From contig CM067555.1 of the NCBI GenBank assembly GCA_034509755.1, forward strand, positions 7,138,142 through 7,202,141: 64,000 nucleotides of DNA, in the 5' to 3' direction. Position 1 is the first letter of the stretch; the number at the start of each line of letters is the position of its first letter. This DNA is from Anisodus tanguticus. Its lineage: Eukaryota; Streptophyta; Magnoliopsida; Solanales; Solanaceae. Positions 33,121-44,761 of the stretch are shown in pieces. The notes beneath the pieces were generated by a model. The model worked only from the letters and a program-made list of their open reading frames with translations. It did not search any database and was not told the origin of the DNA. Made by a program: the position numbers and the translations under genes.

Positions 33121-33391
33121 TGAAATATCGATCAATTAACCATCTACCACTATAGTTTTGGTATATAATAATCAAGCTGTCTCAGAGTTCTCTTCTAATA
33201 TTAGGTCATTACTGGCATATATAGCTGAGAAACCCAAGATATGGAGGAAGAATCACCTTAACCATGACATGAAGTGTGATTCAAATGTCCTCCAATTTGA
33301 GGAGATCATCTTTCAACATAACAGCAATCGCTCTTGATAGGGCAGCAACAATTGATTGAATATGTGCACTAAAGTTGAAAGCTTCTGTTGG

Positions 33392-35328
33392 TGTCACGAC
33401 CCAAACCGGAGGGTCATGACGGGCACCCGGACCTTACTTGTCGAGTACCACTAATCATATATTTAGCGTATATCCTTAATTTCGCATGGCCCATGAGGCC
33501 GCCACGAGATACACTGCTGACATATGAAAATAGTAACTGGAAAGGAGCTATGTAGAACAATGCAACCAGAAGGACCCAACCTATATACATATACATACCA
33601 AGGCCGACAAGGCCATACATGACTACTATACACAGGACAACTATCTACAAGCCTCTAAAGAGTATGTGATGTCATAAGGTCGGGACAGGGCCTCGTACCC
33701 CAACGCATAACCAAAATATCGTACCACGACTAGACTGCAACTCTGGAATAAATAGAGTGCTTCAATATCAGCTGGACCAACAACCTACTAGTGCGGACCG
33801 TCACCCTGTCTACCATAGTCTGCGGGCATGAAACGCAGCGTCCCCCGACAAAAGAGACGTCAGTACGACTGATGTACCGAGTATGTCAGGTATGAAGAAT
33901 AGCATAATAGAAACCTAAAAGTAACTTGAGAGAAGAAACAACCAACCAGTAGAGAATGCCTCTGAGGGCCATAATATGCCTAAGTACCATATCTGTGTAG
34001 AATGCCTCTGAGGGCCATAATATGCCTAAATGTCATGAACAATGCGGTCATCCATATACATATGCGTATACAACACCATCAAGCCTCTGTGGGCATCTCA
34101 TCATATCATATCGGCCTATGTGGGCCTAATTATTATCGTGTATATCTGTACCAGCTGCAGGTGGTGTGCGTATATAATGTCATATCCCTTTTCCATGCCC
34201 CATACATATATAATGCATACATATAGTAGATTATATAACTCATTTGAGGTCAAGGTATGTACATGAATGATATGATAATAAGACACTATAAATTTGTCGG
34301 AGTAATGTAATATCGCTTCACCTCCGATTAACATTATGAATACTAACATCTTTCCCATATATCTCAATAAGGATTTAGGAACATATTTAGACATGCTTTG
34401 ACAATAGGAATTGATAACATGAACATCCTTAACTACTAAGAGTAGAATCATTTATGGGACAGTATTACGTTTACGTTTACGTTCCGTACTTAGAACATAC
34501 CAAAAGAAGAAATGATTTGCCTTAACATACCTTTGACGTCAACTTGCTACTAGTTGAGGTGATCAATATCATCTACACCTTGATCCTATATGCCAAGAAC
34601 TACTCTTCTTTTATCTTATTCACTTTGAAGAAAGTCCGAATTCAACAACGCAACCAATGGAACAACGAGATCAAAGCGATGTGCAAAATCCATAACACAA
34701 TTGAGTAACGTTGCTTCTCAACATTTTGTTCTTAAAGAAAATATGGAACTCACATTTGTATTGAGAAGATAATTAATGTTAATTAATGCTAACATAAAGT
34801 TGTAACTTGCAGAATATATTTCATATGTCCAAAAGCCATGAAATGAAATTATTGTCTTTTAAGTGATCCTTATCTCCTTTTACATGTGTAGCTTCCTTTG
34901 GATGTCTACTTTAAACTCATCACATATAGGTGCCACATCAACATAGCATGCATGCATCCTTCCACTTGGTGCCCAATTATCAATGACACAGGTAGATTAT
35001 ATCCGCATAATAATTATCCAACAATTCCAATTAATTTCTTGATCTTATTTCACTTAAATATCAATCACACTTAATACACTTCATATATTCATTATCATGG
35101 TCAAGTGATATAATACTACTCGTTGACTCATTTGGCACACACAAAGAAATTATTATTCTCAACCACCATCGTCACACTTTTAAGTCCTAACTCATTTTGA
35201 GGCTTCATATTCTTATACGACGGGCCCTTTATTTACATGTTTGAAAATGACCGAAATTCCCTGGGGCTCGGGTCTACTTTCATACGCCTAGCTGCTCAAA
35301 CCATCGCTCAAAAGCACGGGGTGTTACA
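33392..35328 (-). repeat. Ty3/gypsy 3' LTR (1.9 kb)
   Basis: On the plus strand it starts TGTCACGACCCAAACCGGAG and ends GCACGGGGTGTTACA. On the minus strand it starts TGTAACACCCCG, typical of many Solanaceae gypsy LTRs. The flanking purine tract for plus-strand priming (minus strand 'aagggaaaaatga') lies at 35329-35342. It contains a 47-bp tandem duplication around 33952-34032. Confidence 0.8.
33952..34032. repeat. Direct duplication inside the gypsy LTR
   Basis: 'agaatgcctctgagggccat' plus 'aatatgcctaa' occurs twice with a period of about 47 bp. Confidence 0.9.
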
Positions 35329-36760
35329 TCATTTTTCCCTTAGAAATATTCATCCTCGAATATTGGGTGATGTATCTAATCCCCGTCACGTAGCCAGAAA
35401 ACACAACCACCGCTTTACGGGCCATATAATATAACATACATCATTATATCCGATCTCACATGGTCATCAAGCCTTAATTATAATAATCTGAAATAGAACT
35501 CACCTTATGCTTCTCTCGGAACCTCGGTGTTAGTCTTAAATAGGTAGGGATATTTGTGTTTCATCCCCTCTTCAGCCTCCCATGTCATTTCTTCTACATT
35601 CTTATTACATCATAAAACTTTCACGGAGGCTACTTCTTTAACCCTCAACTTGCGGACTTATCGATCTAAGATAGCAAGAGGAACCTCTTCATACGATAGA
35701 TCCTCCGTAACCTTCACATCATCAATTAGTACAATTCGGGAAGGATCCCCAATACATGCTCTTAACATACAAACATGGAAAACCGGATGAACAAACTCTA
35801 ACTCCGAAGGCAAATCCAATTCATAAGCTACTTGGCCAATTCATCAAATTATGCGATATGGCCCAATATACCTTAGGATGAGCTTCCCCTTAAAGTCCAA
35901 TACACAAGCTTGTAGCATGTCCTCGAGTGTTTGAGTCGCACGCTCACCTTGCCCGTCTGTCTGAGAGTAGAAAGCTATGCTAAGATTCACTTGGGTGCCT
36001 AAACTTTTTTTGAAATGATTCCCAAAAGTTAGCTGTAAACTGTGCACCTCGGTCAGATATCATAGAAATAGGCATACCATGAAGGCGACAATCTCCTTAA
36101 CTTATAGCTTATCGCAGTCCTTGGATGTGTAGGTAGTTTTGACCGCTAGGAAATGATCTAATTTGGTTAGTCTATCAACAATTACCCAAATAGGATCAAA
36201 CTTATGATAAGAGCGAGGTAAACCCGTAACAAAATCCATATTAATCATTTCCCATTTCCACATCGGAATCTCAATGTTCTGAGTCAAGCCACTAGGCTTT
36301 TGGTGCTCTATTTTTACTTGCTAACAATTAGAACACTGAGCTACAAACTTCTCATTGCTCCTCTTCATGTTGTTCCACCAATAGATACTTTTGAGATCAT
36401 GATGCATTTTAGTAGATCCAGGATTAATGGAATATCGTGAGCAATGGACCTCCGTCATAATCATGTCTCGTAATCCTGCTACATTGGGAATACACAAATG
36501 GAACTTTCACATGGGTCCCTCTCCCATTATGCTCGAAGGTAGCAGTTCTCTTTTGTTAGATATCTTTCCCGATCTTTCCTAAAAATGGGATATTTATCAT
36601 GACGTTCCTTTTCTTCCAGTATGAGGGATGACCCTGATGTATTCTGAGTCATAGGGCTATCACTATCTAAATCCTCCAATCGCACTCCCACTTAGCTAAC
36701 TGATGCATTCCTTTAGGTTAGCTTCTCTCATTCGTCCTCACATTAGTCAAGCCGTTTGTG
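35329..36760 (-). pseudogene. Ty3/gypsy integrase and chromodomain-side fragment
   Basis: Minus-strand pieces: 'IPMWKWEMINMDFVTGLPRS' and 'DPIWVIVDRLTKLDHFL' (36102-36287, integrase core with the first catalytic Asp in MDF); then 'SLGTQVNLSIAFYSQTDGQG' and 'ERATQTLEDMLQACVLDFKG' (35850-36030). 'RYIGPYRI' comes from a position further downstream, so sequence has been lost between. About 36300-36480 holds the integrase zinc region in decayed form. It is preceded in element sense by nothing recognisable (RT, RNase H and gag missing). Inactive. Confidence 0.83.
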
Positions 36761-37100
36761 GGTGAATGATTCTATTGTCAACTTAACTTTATTTACTAAC
36801 TAGTGTGCTGGAAACTCTTATATTTGTAGCATCTCAATTGTGCACACTTTATGGACAATGTCATCGAATCTGAAGTGCCCGTATCATCGTAGTTAACTCT
36901 CATTCATGGTCTGAAAGAAACATTTTTTTGTACTTTCTCACTACTCATAATTATAAACAACTTCCTTTCTTTACTTCTTTTGACACTTATTGACTCATTT
37001 TCTTATTTGTCGTACTCTTCTTAGTTCTAAAATATTCGGGTATACATAAAATCTCAAACATTGCTCCTGAAACACAAATATTCCTAACTATTTACTGAAT
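36761..37100. other. Intergenic, nothing recognised
   Basis: No open frame or repeat identified. Confidence 0.4.
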
Positions 37101-37618
37101 ACGTTATCGGACCCTCTTGTGGAAATATACTAAATATGTTACTGTTGTTGTTATTGTAAATCTGTTGTTTCTATTTCCATTTAATCACTCGAATAACTTG
37201 TTGAATCCTGAGGAATATGCTTACTATATTATATATTGTGTGGACAAAAATAATGTCATTTACCTCAAGCTAAATTCTCTTCTAAAAACTAAAACTATTT
37301 TTCCAACAATTGGGATACAATCATACGGTCCCACACAGATGAGCACACGTAGATTATTAAATGTATGTCACTTAAAGGTTTTTCCTTGGATAAGTTAGGA
37401 TGTCAAATTTATTTAACCTTTTGACATTTGATTTAAAGAGCTCAGATACAAATAAAGTAAAAAAAAAACTTGTGACGTATACTGATTTTTTAGAGACAGA
37501 CTTATTACCTTTTTTTCGGTCTAAGACTTGCCCTTTTTTCTGTCTAAGACTTGTTACCTTAATTTGATTTATGTTCTAACTGTTAAACCTTTCCCGTCTC
37601 CGGTATAAAGTCTAATAC

Positions 37619-37631
37619 TATATATACACCA
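37619..37631 (+). promoter_or_regulatory. TATA-box candidate, C2 gene copy A
   Basis: 'ctatatatacacc' lies about 55 bp upstream of the ATG at 37685, with a pyrimidine-rich leader ('cttcgtttctcttctctcc') between. Identical in copy B (48779-48791). Confidence 0.55.
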
Positions 37632-37684
37632 AATACCTAAAGAAGTCTCTTCGTTTCTCTTCTCTCCATTAATTCTAATTCCTT

Positions 37685-38197
37685 ATGGAGTTATCGCGAG
37701 ATGGTAGAACAACTTTTCGCAGAAGATACAACTATTACTATGATGACAACAACGATGATTGGGAAGAAGTGTATGTGATGAAGCTTTTTATCAAAAAAGT
37801 TTCAAATATCATTCTACTGAACGACACTTCCCCGTACTCGTCGGAGGGGATTTATCGCGTAACCGTGAGCGACGAGAACGGGAGAGAGTTCAGCACGAGC
37901 AGGCAAATTGGAACGCCAGAGCCAGAGTGGAATGAGGACATTGAGATATGTTTCAGTAGCTGTCCTATTGGTCAGAACTTGACGTTGATGGTGGTTCGCG
38001 AAAATTGCTACGTCGATCCAGGAACATCTACGGGTGAAGTTGTGGTTGGGAGGGCTACAATTCCAGTGCCTTTGAAGGTACGTCGAAAGAAAGAAAGAAT
38101 CATTGAATTAGTGAAACTTGTTGGGGTTGAGAAGAAGTTGGAAGCACAGATTAGCTTTCAAACTTTGCTCAGGACTAGGAAATTGTTCTCATCTTGA
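37685..38197 (+). CDS. Small C2-domain protein, copy A
   Basis: Single-exon, 170 residues. The N-terminus is basic and aromatic-acidic ('RRRYNYYYDDNNDDW', 12-26). A C2 fold covers about 28-155: the first strand 'VYVMKLFIKKV', the conserved 'PEWNEDIEICF' (80-90) and 'GEVVVGRATIPV' (117-128). The usual 'SDPYV' after loop 1 reads 'SEGIYRV', and the paired Asp ligands of calcium-binding C2 domains are not evident, so calcium-independent binding is likely. No signal peptide or membrane segment. C2 domains bind phospholipids or proteins; the partner is unknown. Identical in sequence to copy B. Confidence 0.85.
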   Translation: MELSRDGRTTFRRRYNYYYDDNNDDWEEVYVMKLFIKKVSNIILLNDTSPYSSEGIYRVTVSDENGREFSTSRQIGTPEPEWNEDIEICFSSCPIGQNLTLMVVRENCYVDPGTSTGEVVVGRATIPVPLKVRRKKERIIELVKLVGVEKKLEAQISFQTLLRTRKLFSS

Positions 38198-38815
38198 TTA
38201 CTTTCAGCACTTATTATTAGTGATTTTCTCTGCTAAGAGTTATGGTTGTTTTGCATGTTTTTTTCATTGATAATATTAGTCAGAACTAATAGTGCGTTTC
38301 AGTCCATTGTCTTCTATATGGGGAGATAGGAACGTATATGGTTTGGATTCAAGTAGTATACAAGGATATTATAAAGATTCTTTTTACATTATTAATGACA
38401 GGTTGGTATTACTTTTTATGAAGTTATCAGTTATTTTTCATAATAATTTACTTAATTATTCTCTTTGTCTCAATTTATCTGAAGATGTTTAGAGTACGAT
38501 GGTAAAAAAAACTTAATTTTGATAAAAAATTGAGTATAGATTCTTCAAACATTTTAAAATAAAAATTACATATTCGAAAACTACACGAAAGAAGTATTAC
38601 CGGTCAACATAGCTAATGATTCAAAATATTTTCAAGTCTTATCACATTCATTTTCCTTCAATTCTATTTGAATTCTAGCTCTATAAATAGAAAGACTTTA
38701 GGTCAATCTAATATCAATATATTTCTTTGTTCCATACTTGTTATATACTAATCAATTAAATTGGTTGAATTGTTGTTCCTATTGAAAAGAGTCTACATTG
38801 ATAATGAGTTATTTA
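38198..38815. other. 3' flank of C2 gene copy A
   Basis: Identical to copy B up to 38400, then diverging. A short frame at 38292-38492 has no domain and is not counted as a gene. Confidence 0.5.
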
Positions 38816-39115
38816 ATGATTCTCAAACATGTACTTGTTTTGAGTGCCTATTTATTTTCTCGGTATCTATGGATTGTTCACAAGTGGAAATATGGTTAGA
38901 GCCCTTTTTCGTCTTCAACTTATATTAAATGCGGTTAATATAAATTTTGTATGTACATTTTTTGATTTTTTTTATAATCATCATTAAAAGGAGATATTTT
39001 CTCAATTTTTGTTATAGCTATTGCAGTCGCTGAAGTAGGATTGGCTATTATTTGATCAATTTACCGTAACATAAAATCAACCAATTAAATTTGTTGAATA
39101 ATTAATATTAATGAT
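38816..39115 (+). pseudogene. ndhE: Plastid ndhE copy in the nucleus (NUPT), copy A
   Basis: Nuclear copy of the gene for NAD(P)H dehydrogenase subunit 4L. It starts at an ATG with 'MILKHVLVLSAYLF', followed after a frameshift by 'GIYGLFTSGNMVRAL', 'LILNAVNINFV', and in another frame 'KGDIFSIFVIAIA' and 'EVGLAII'. The ending is 'LLNN' and TAA. Plastid ndhE has 101 codons. Here a 2-bp deletion near 38861, further indels mid-gene and a 10-bp deletion near 39080 break it. No organelle function expected. Confidence 0.88.
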
Positions 39116-39854
39116 CTAGATTCTAATATTGATAATCGAAAGGCCCCAAATAATAATACCATCACATAAAATGCGTCAGAGGGAATACCATATGTAGACA
39201 ATAAAACTCGTGTGAAGAAAATAATCGAGACATAAATCGCAACAACTGTAGTATTTTCATTTTATTATAATGAGTGTTACAATCTCTATGACTCATCTGA
39301 TTCTTCTTTTCGAAAATATTGATCTTGAATTTGGTGGACTTGATCTTGACTTGTACTTGAATTCAAGAGTTTGATGTTTGGTCGTGAATCTAAATGTGCG
39401 TTCTCTCTAACTTTGTTAGAATTCTGGTGTCTTTCATGAATTATGATGAGCCCTATTTATAATTATAGTATGAAAAAGTTGTGATGAGGACAAACCCTTT
39501 TCGACCAATTAGATTGATATTTGCTATGTTCTTTGATTGACGGGAACGTGTCACTTGTACACATGACACACTTTCATTGGCTTTTCATTCAACTAGACGT
39601 GCTATGTCATTTGGACATGTGACATATTTTTGTTGGTTCTTTCATTTGACTTGGTGTGTCACATCATCTGATACGTGTCATTAATTTGGGTCTCTATGAT
39701 AAAATGACATCTTGGGCTTGACAAAGTGGGTTCATAATTTGTAGCTCAATTAAATAGACTGGCCAATGAATTGAATTTTCAGCTTAAATAATTAATTCAA
39801 TTATATTAATCCACTTATTTATTTGGATAAATATATCTTGAATTTAATATGAAA
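39116..39854. other. Duplicated intergenic block (A)
   Basis: Matches 50280-51034 of copy B. It might include more plastid-derived DNA just after ndhE, which I cannot confirm. No gene. Confidence 0.4.
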
Positions 39855-40160
39855 GAAATTGCACGATTTGTTCTTCAAATGGGTTGGTCTTTAATTTTTC
39901 CCCTTCAAATGGGTTGGTCTTTAATTTTTCCCCTTCAAATGGGTTGGTACTTAATTTTTGGCCTTTAAAATCGAATTTAATGGCCGTTAAATGGACTTAT
40001 GCCTAACGGACATTAATTTTTTTAAGGAAGCGGCGCATAACTTATGAAATATTAGAATTAATAATGCGAAATATAAATGTATACTTCGGGAAAAAGTTAT
40101 TTTCCTAGAGGGACGAAAATTAAAGAGCAACATCAAATAGTCAAAAGTGCAAATGATCCT
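39855..40160. repeat. MITE, family M1 copy 3 (in copy A), with 31-bp tandem units
   Basis: Left arm 'ttgcacgatttgttcttcaa' and 'gggttggtctttaatttttc', with the 31-bp unit repeated three times (39874-39955). Right arm 'gggacgaaaattaaagagca...gcaaatgatcc'. Copy B has two units. Confidence 0.7.
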
Positions 40161-40329
40161 TTAATATAGTCCAAATCACTATTTATGAATGTAATCCAAT
40201 AAAAGTTATTCTTACACCATATAAGTAATATAATTATTACCATATAAGTAATATAAAAGTTATTCTTACACAAATCACTATTTATGATATATATATGTGT
40301 GTGTGTTTTTTACTTGTCAATACATATAT

Positions 40330-40840
40330 TATTTAATAAATAATAAAAATATAATTTATTCTGTTATTGTGTCTCTTATATTATTTAATAAAAATATGAT
40401 TTATTTTGTAATACAATTTCAAAATTGCAACTTTGTTTCGTAGTTCAAAAATTGCAAATCACATAGTAAAATTGTTATTAAAAGAATTACATAGTCAACC
40501 ATACTCTTTCTAATTTCCTCACAATCTCTTGAAGATCTTCTATTGGAATTGGAAGTTGTTGGTCAAATTGTTCGACGTTGCTTCATGCTCCCTTGGATAA
40601 GATTTCGTTGTAGTTGTAGTCGTCTTCTTCGTTGATCTCTGGTTAACAACACCTTCTACGCTTCGCTCTAATCCAACCTCTGAATAAAACGGTAATCTCC
40701 AAGCTGTTTCCCGCCAATAAGTGTATGTGCTCTCCTATTTGAAACCTTCCAACAGAAAAAACGCTTTCAGAAGCTGTTGATGACGCTTGAATATTCAACA
40801 CATCTCGGGCCATCTTTGATTAGTTACACTTTGCTCTTGG

Positions 40841-40891
<51 letters not shown>

Positions 40892-43000
40892 AATTCGGTG
40901 TGTATGCTAGACATAACTTCTTCTTTAGTTGGTTTGTTAGTTGGTTCTTCAATTGGGTCTGTTGAAAGTATTTCAAAGCTTTCATATATCGTTTCAACAA
41001 GTATTTTACAACCGTTAACTTTAATAGTAAGATTTAATACAACACCACTAAAATAAATAGTGGGAATAGGATTATTATTATTTTTTTATAATTTTTTTTT
41101 ATAAATATTTTTTAATAGCTGGCTTGTAGGTTGATTTTTGCATATATTCATTAAATAACAAAAATGTTAGAGCTATATAAAATAACATAGATGAAATAGT
41201 AGGATAATAAATTCCAGAAAATTCCTTAGTAGCTAGAAAATATTTCTCTAAAAATGTGATAAGTTCCAAAATTTTATCACAATCATCATCTGCAAGCATA
41301 TATGTTGGATTTTGATTATGGGCATTAAATAATAATGTTATAGGTCTTCTATACTCGTGAGCAACAAGTAGTTGCTCATACAAAGAATTCCACCTAGTCG
41401 AAACTTTTTCTGAAATTTTTCTATAAGGTAATGCACAATCATGACAAGTTTTTTTTTTATACTTTTTGCGTCTTTGTATTTTATTACCTTTAAAAATAAA
41501 GTTTATAGAAAATTGTACTTTATCAAGGATGTTTTTAAAAAGTTTTAGGTCATCCTTTACAACTAAGTTATAAATATGACATGCACGTCAACATGAAAAA
41601 TATCGAGAAAATATGGAGTAAATCAATTTTTTAAAATGTTTACAGCATAATCATTAGAAGAAGCATTATCTAATGTAGTAGTCATAATTTTATTAGTAAT
41701 ATCATAATATTCACAAAATTCATGAATATTTCTTGAAATAAAAGCTCCAGTGTGTCTTTCATCAATATATCTATATGCTCATATACGTTTTATCATCGAC
41801 CAATTCTGATATATCCAATGACTTGTGACAGTTAAATAGTCATTACCGTTCGTATCCACTTTGCCATTAAAATGATACAATGCATAACGTAAATATTATT
41901 GATATTCATGGGCAAATTTAAAAACATCACTTCTAACAGTTGATCTAGGAAAACCGTTAAAAGAGAGATTATATGTTTCTATAATGTAATGAATATAACC
42001 AGGGGATGAAGGAAATGAAAAAGACAAATCCTCCACAGCAACTAATTTTGCTAAATTTTCCCTATCTCCGTGTTTATCATATTTAGGACCTATAACTCCC
42101 CCCGTCATCGGGTTGATTCGACATGTACTTGGTCGGGGACACTACGTGAACCTTGTCCCGACTCAGAAGGCATTTGCACACCCGATTTTTCAGTCATGTA
42201 TTTGTTATACCTTACTTTGTGAGAGTTCTCTACATGTCTCATTAAACCTCCCGTCCCACCTTCACCTTTTTCATTTTAAATTTATAATCTTCGCGACAAA
42301 TTTTACATATAGCTAGTTGATTATCAATGTCCCTATCAAAAAAATCTCACGTAGATAATTTTAATTTTCATTGTTTTTTGTCTCGACTCATACTAGGGGG
42401 AATAGGAGGCATTCCAGTTTCAGATTGAGACTCAGTCTGAGCCTGAGGTGGAGGTGCACTAGTGGGTGTGTTATCTAAATTATCTTCTAATTCATTTTCT
42501 AAACTAAAGTCTGGTTCAGATGTAGAATATACCTCATGGTCTAATGATATATTAATATTAACCTTAAAAAATTAGTTTCATCTATATGGGTGAAATCATC
42601 ATAATTAGAATTACAAGAAGAAGCACCCTTACCCCTGTTACCCCTAGTACCTCTACCAGAAAAATGTTCACTTCATTCTATTATAATTATGCAAATAAAT
42701 AACTAAAGATAATAAAATTAAGTAAGATAATTAAAATTAAGTAACAATAATAATTTAAAGAAGGAACGAAGGTACCAAATGCCAACGTAACATCGACGTG
42801 TAATCGATGTTGAAAATTGAAACTTTGCTCGATGATCCTCAAGCTAGTTGCCAATTTCACTCCCAATTTTTGAACTTTCATAGAAAATAGGAAATAAAAT
42901 ATAATATTTAGTAGGCAATGTAGACTTGTAGAGAGATATAGAGAGATGGTAGGAAGATTTGTGAGAAAAATGAAGAGGAAAATGAGGTATTTATAGTTGT
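40330..43000 (-). pseudogene. hAT (ricesleeper-like) transposase pseudogene, copy A
   Basis: Minus-strand pieces from N to C: 'SETGMPPIPPSMSR'-type leader (about 42400-42430); a decayed BED zinc finger region (about 42200-42340); 'TVTSHWIYQNW' (about 41800-41830); 'LDNASSNDYAVN' (about 41640-41680); 'MYEQLLVAHEYRRPITLLFN' (41383 leftward) and 'FSGIYYPTISSMLF'; and a C-terminal dimerisation block near 40790 ('MARDV..IQAS') to 40560. Stops and frameshifts throughout. Both outer ends with TIRs are missing in this copy. Confidence 0.82.
40840..40889. repeat. (TA)n microsatellite, copy A
   Basis: About 48 bp of TA inside the hAT pseudogene. The equivalent in copy B (52575-52638) is about 64 bp. 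Confidence 0.95.
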
Positions 43001-43125
43001 GAAATATGGTTAAAGTGTAAATATACTAATTTAAGATTTAAAAATAAATATTAAGGGGGTAAGGGGTTTATGGTGTAGGGGGTCAAAATGATCATTATAG
43101 TTGTTGCCAACGACTAAAATTGTAT

Positions 43126-44129
43126 GCAACTCAACTATTTTATGTGTACCTTCTACATTTCACCAATAAATATATCGAATGACTTTGTCCTCCAGAAATT
43201 AAACTGAGAGATAGAAATAAATCACTCTTTTGTCTATGTTGATATTTGAATCCGGATTTTTTCTAATATTTTATCTCACTTTATTAAGAGTAACAATTGG
43301 GTCTCACATATATGCTTTGACTTTGTACGGAGAAGAAAATTCAAGAACAAAAAAGATACATCATATAAGTACTTACAAGTCATTAGTTGATAAATGTGCA
43401 CTATTAAATTATTTCTTTTCCTATGGTGAGTGTGTATAGTGCAAGACTACAAGGAAAATAAGGTTGAGTTATTGAACTCATAATCTATTCAATACCATCC
43501 ATTAATTGGTGATGTATTGCTCTGCATGATATACTTGATGGATGAACCTATATGAGTGTGGAATAAGGTCACTTCTATGATTTTTATGGCAAACTTTTAA
43601 CGAACTCATGAAAATCATATGTGCGCATGGACTATTAGCACAAAACCGCGATAAATAATATAAATTGTGGGGATATAATATGGTGAATAAGAAACTTAGC
43701 TTACAATAAGAAATTCTAGTTCATAAAAGTTATCAACTTCATCAATTATTATGTAAGTTAAATCTTATTTTTATTTATATATGGCTCATAGTCCAAAAGA
43801 CACTAGATGAAGTTTATTACACTCAAAACCCAGTTATACTTTAATTCTTTCTATATATTTGTAATATCCCTTGTTCAAAAAATTAGTGTTATTTCAAAAG
43901 GATGTCCAACATAAATTGATCTTTAAAAACTATTTTTTAATATTACTTTTTACATTTACATGTTATTTAGTAAATTATTGTTGTTATATTTAATGGAGTC
44001 AAACTATCCATTAGCTAGCCATTGGAAAAACACGTATATATACACTACTTTGGTGAACACAAGTGTGAGACAACCTTTCCTATTTACTCTCTTCTTTCCT
44101 CTATTTAAAAAAGTTGGGTTTTCTTTCTC
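43126..44129. other. Spacer between the duplicated segments
   Basis: About 1 kb of unique AT-rich DNA without recognised gene or repeat. Confidence 0.5.
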
Positions 44130-44262
44130 GAAATATGTTGTTTCTTATGGGAAACAACCTCTCTACTCCACAAAGATAGGTGTAAGGTTTGCATACACCC
44201 AATTCTCTCCGAGAGACCCTCTAGTGGAAATATACTGAATATGTTACTGTTGTTGTTATTAT
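44130..44262 (+). mobile_element. TS-type SINE tail
   Basis: Reads 'gggaaacaacctctctactc', 'ggtgtaaggtttgcatacac', 'agagaccctctagtgg' and 'actgttgttgtta', matching the 3' half of the Solanaceae TS SINE (AAACAGCC.CTCTACC, GTAAGGTCTGCGTACAC, TTGTTGTTG end). The tRNA-derived head is not clear. The segmental duplication starts inside this tail; copy A has only its last part (37101-37150). Confidence 0.65.
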
Positions 44263-44559
44263 AAATTTGTTGTTTCTATTTCCATTTAATCACTCGAATA
44301 ACTTGTTGAATCCTGAGGAATACGCTTACTATATTATATACTGTGTGGACAAAAATAATGTCATTTTCACGTCTCAAGCTAAATTCTCTTGTAAAAAGCG
44401 AAAACTATTTTTCCAACGATCGGGATACAATCATACGACCACACAGATGAGCACACTTAAAGGTTTTTCCTTGGAAAAGTTAGGATGTCAAATTTATTTA
44501 ACCTTTTGACATTTGATTTAAAGAGCTCAGATACAAATAAAGTAAAAAAAACTCGTGAC

Positions 44560-44749
44560 TGTAGAATAATATTAATCTTCCATGGGAATCTTTCTCATTA
44601 ATACAAATATATTTAATGTACAATGTAGAATTCTAGTAAAATAATGAATCATCTACTTACCATAATTTATATACAAAATATATGGGATATATTCTAATTA
44701 TGGAGGTGGGATTGAATTGGTATTCTAGACCTAGTGGTACACGTTAATA
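44560..44749 (-). repeat. 3' LTR of copia C4
   Basis: 190 bp, plus-strand TGTAGAATAA...CACGTTAATA. It differs from the other LTR by about 17 substitutions and two 1-bp indels in a by-eye alignment. Confidence 0.93.
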
Positions 44750-44761
44750 CACCCCCTCAGT

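Larger units (their letters stand above)
37101..43125 (+). repeat. Segmental duplication, copy A
   Basis: Collinear with 44212-54850 (copy B) in the same orientation. It starts within a SINE tail ('accctcttgtggaaatatac') and ends near 'ttgttgccaacgactaaaat'. It contains the C2 gene, the ndhE insertion, an M1 MITE and the hAT pseudogene. It lacks the copia insertion found in B and about 500 bp around 40330 (B 51430-51880). It has smaller deletions too, for example about 240 bp near 40820 relative to B 52312-52545. Confidence 0.92.

Noticed and set aside
38292..38492. 66-codon open frame after the C2 gene
   Set aside because: No domain, and copy B breaks the frame by an indel, so no coding constraint.
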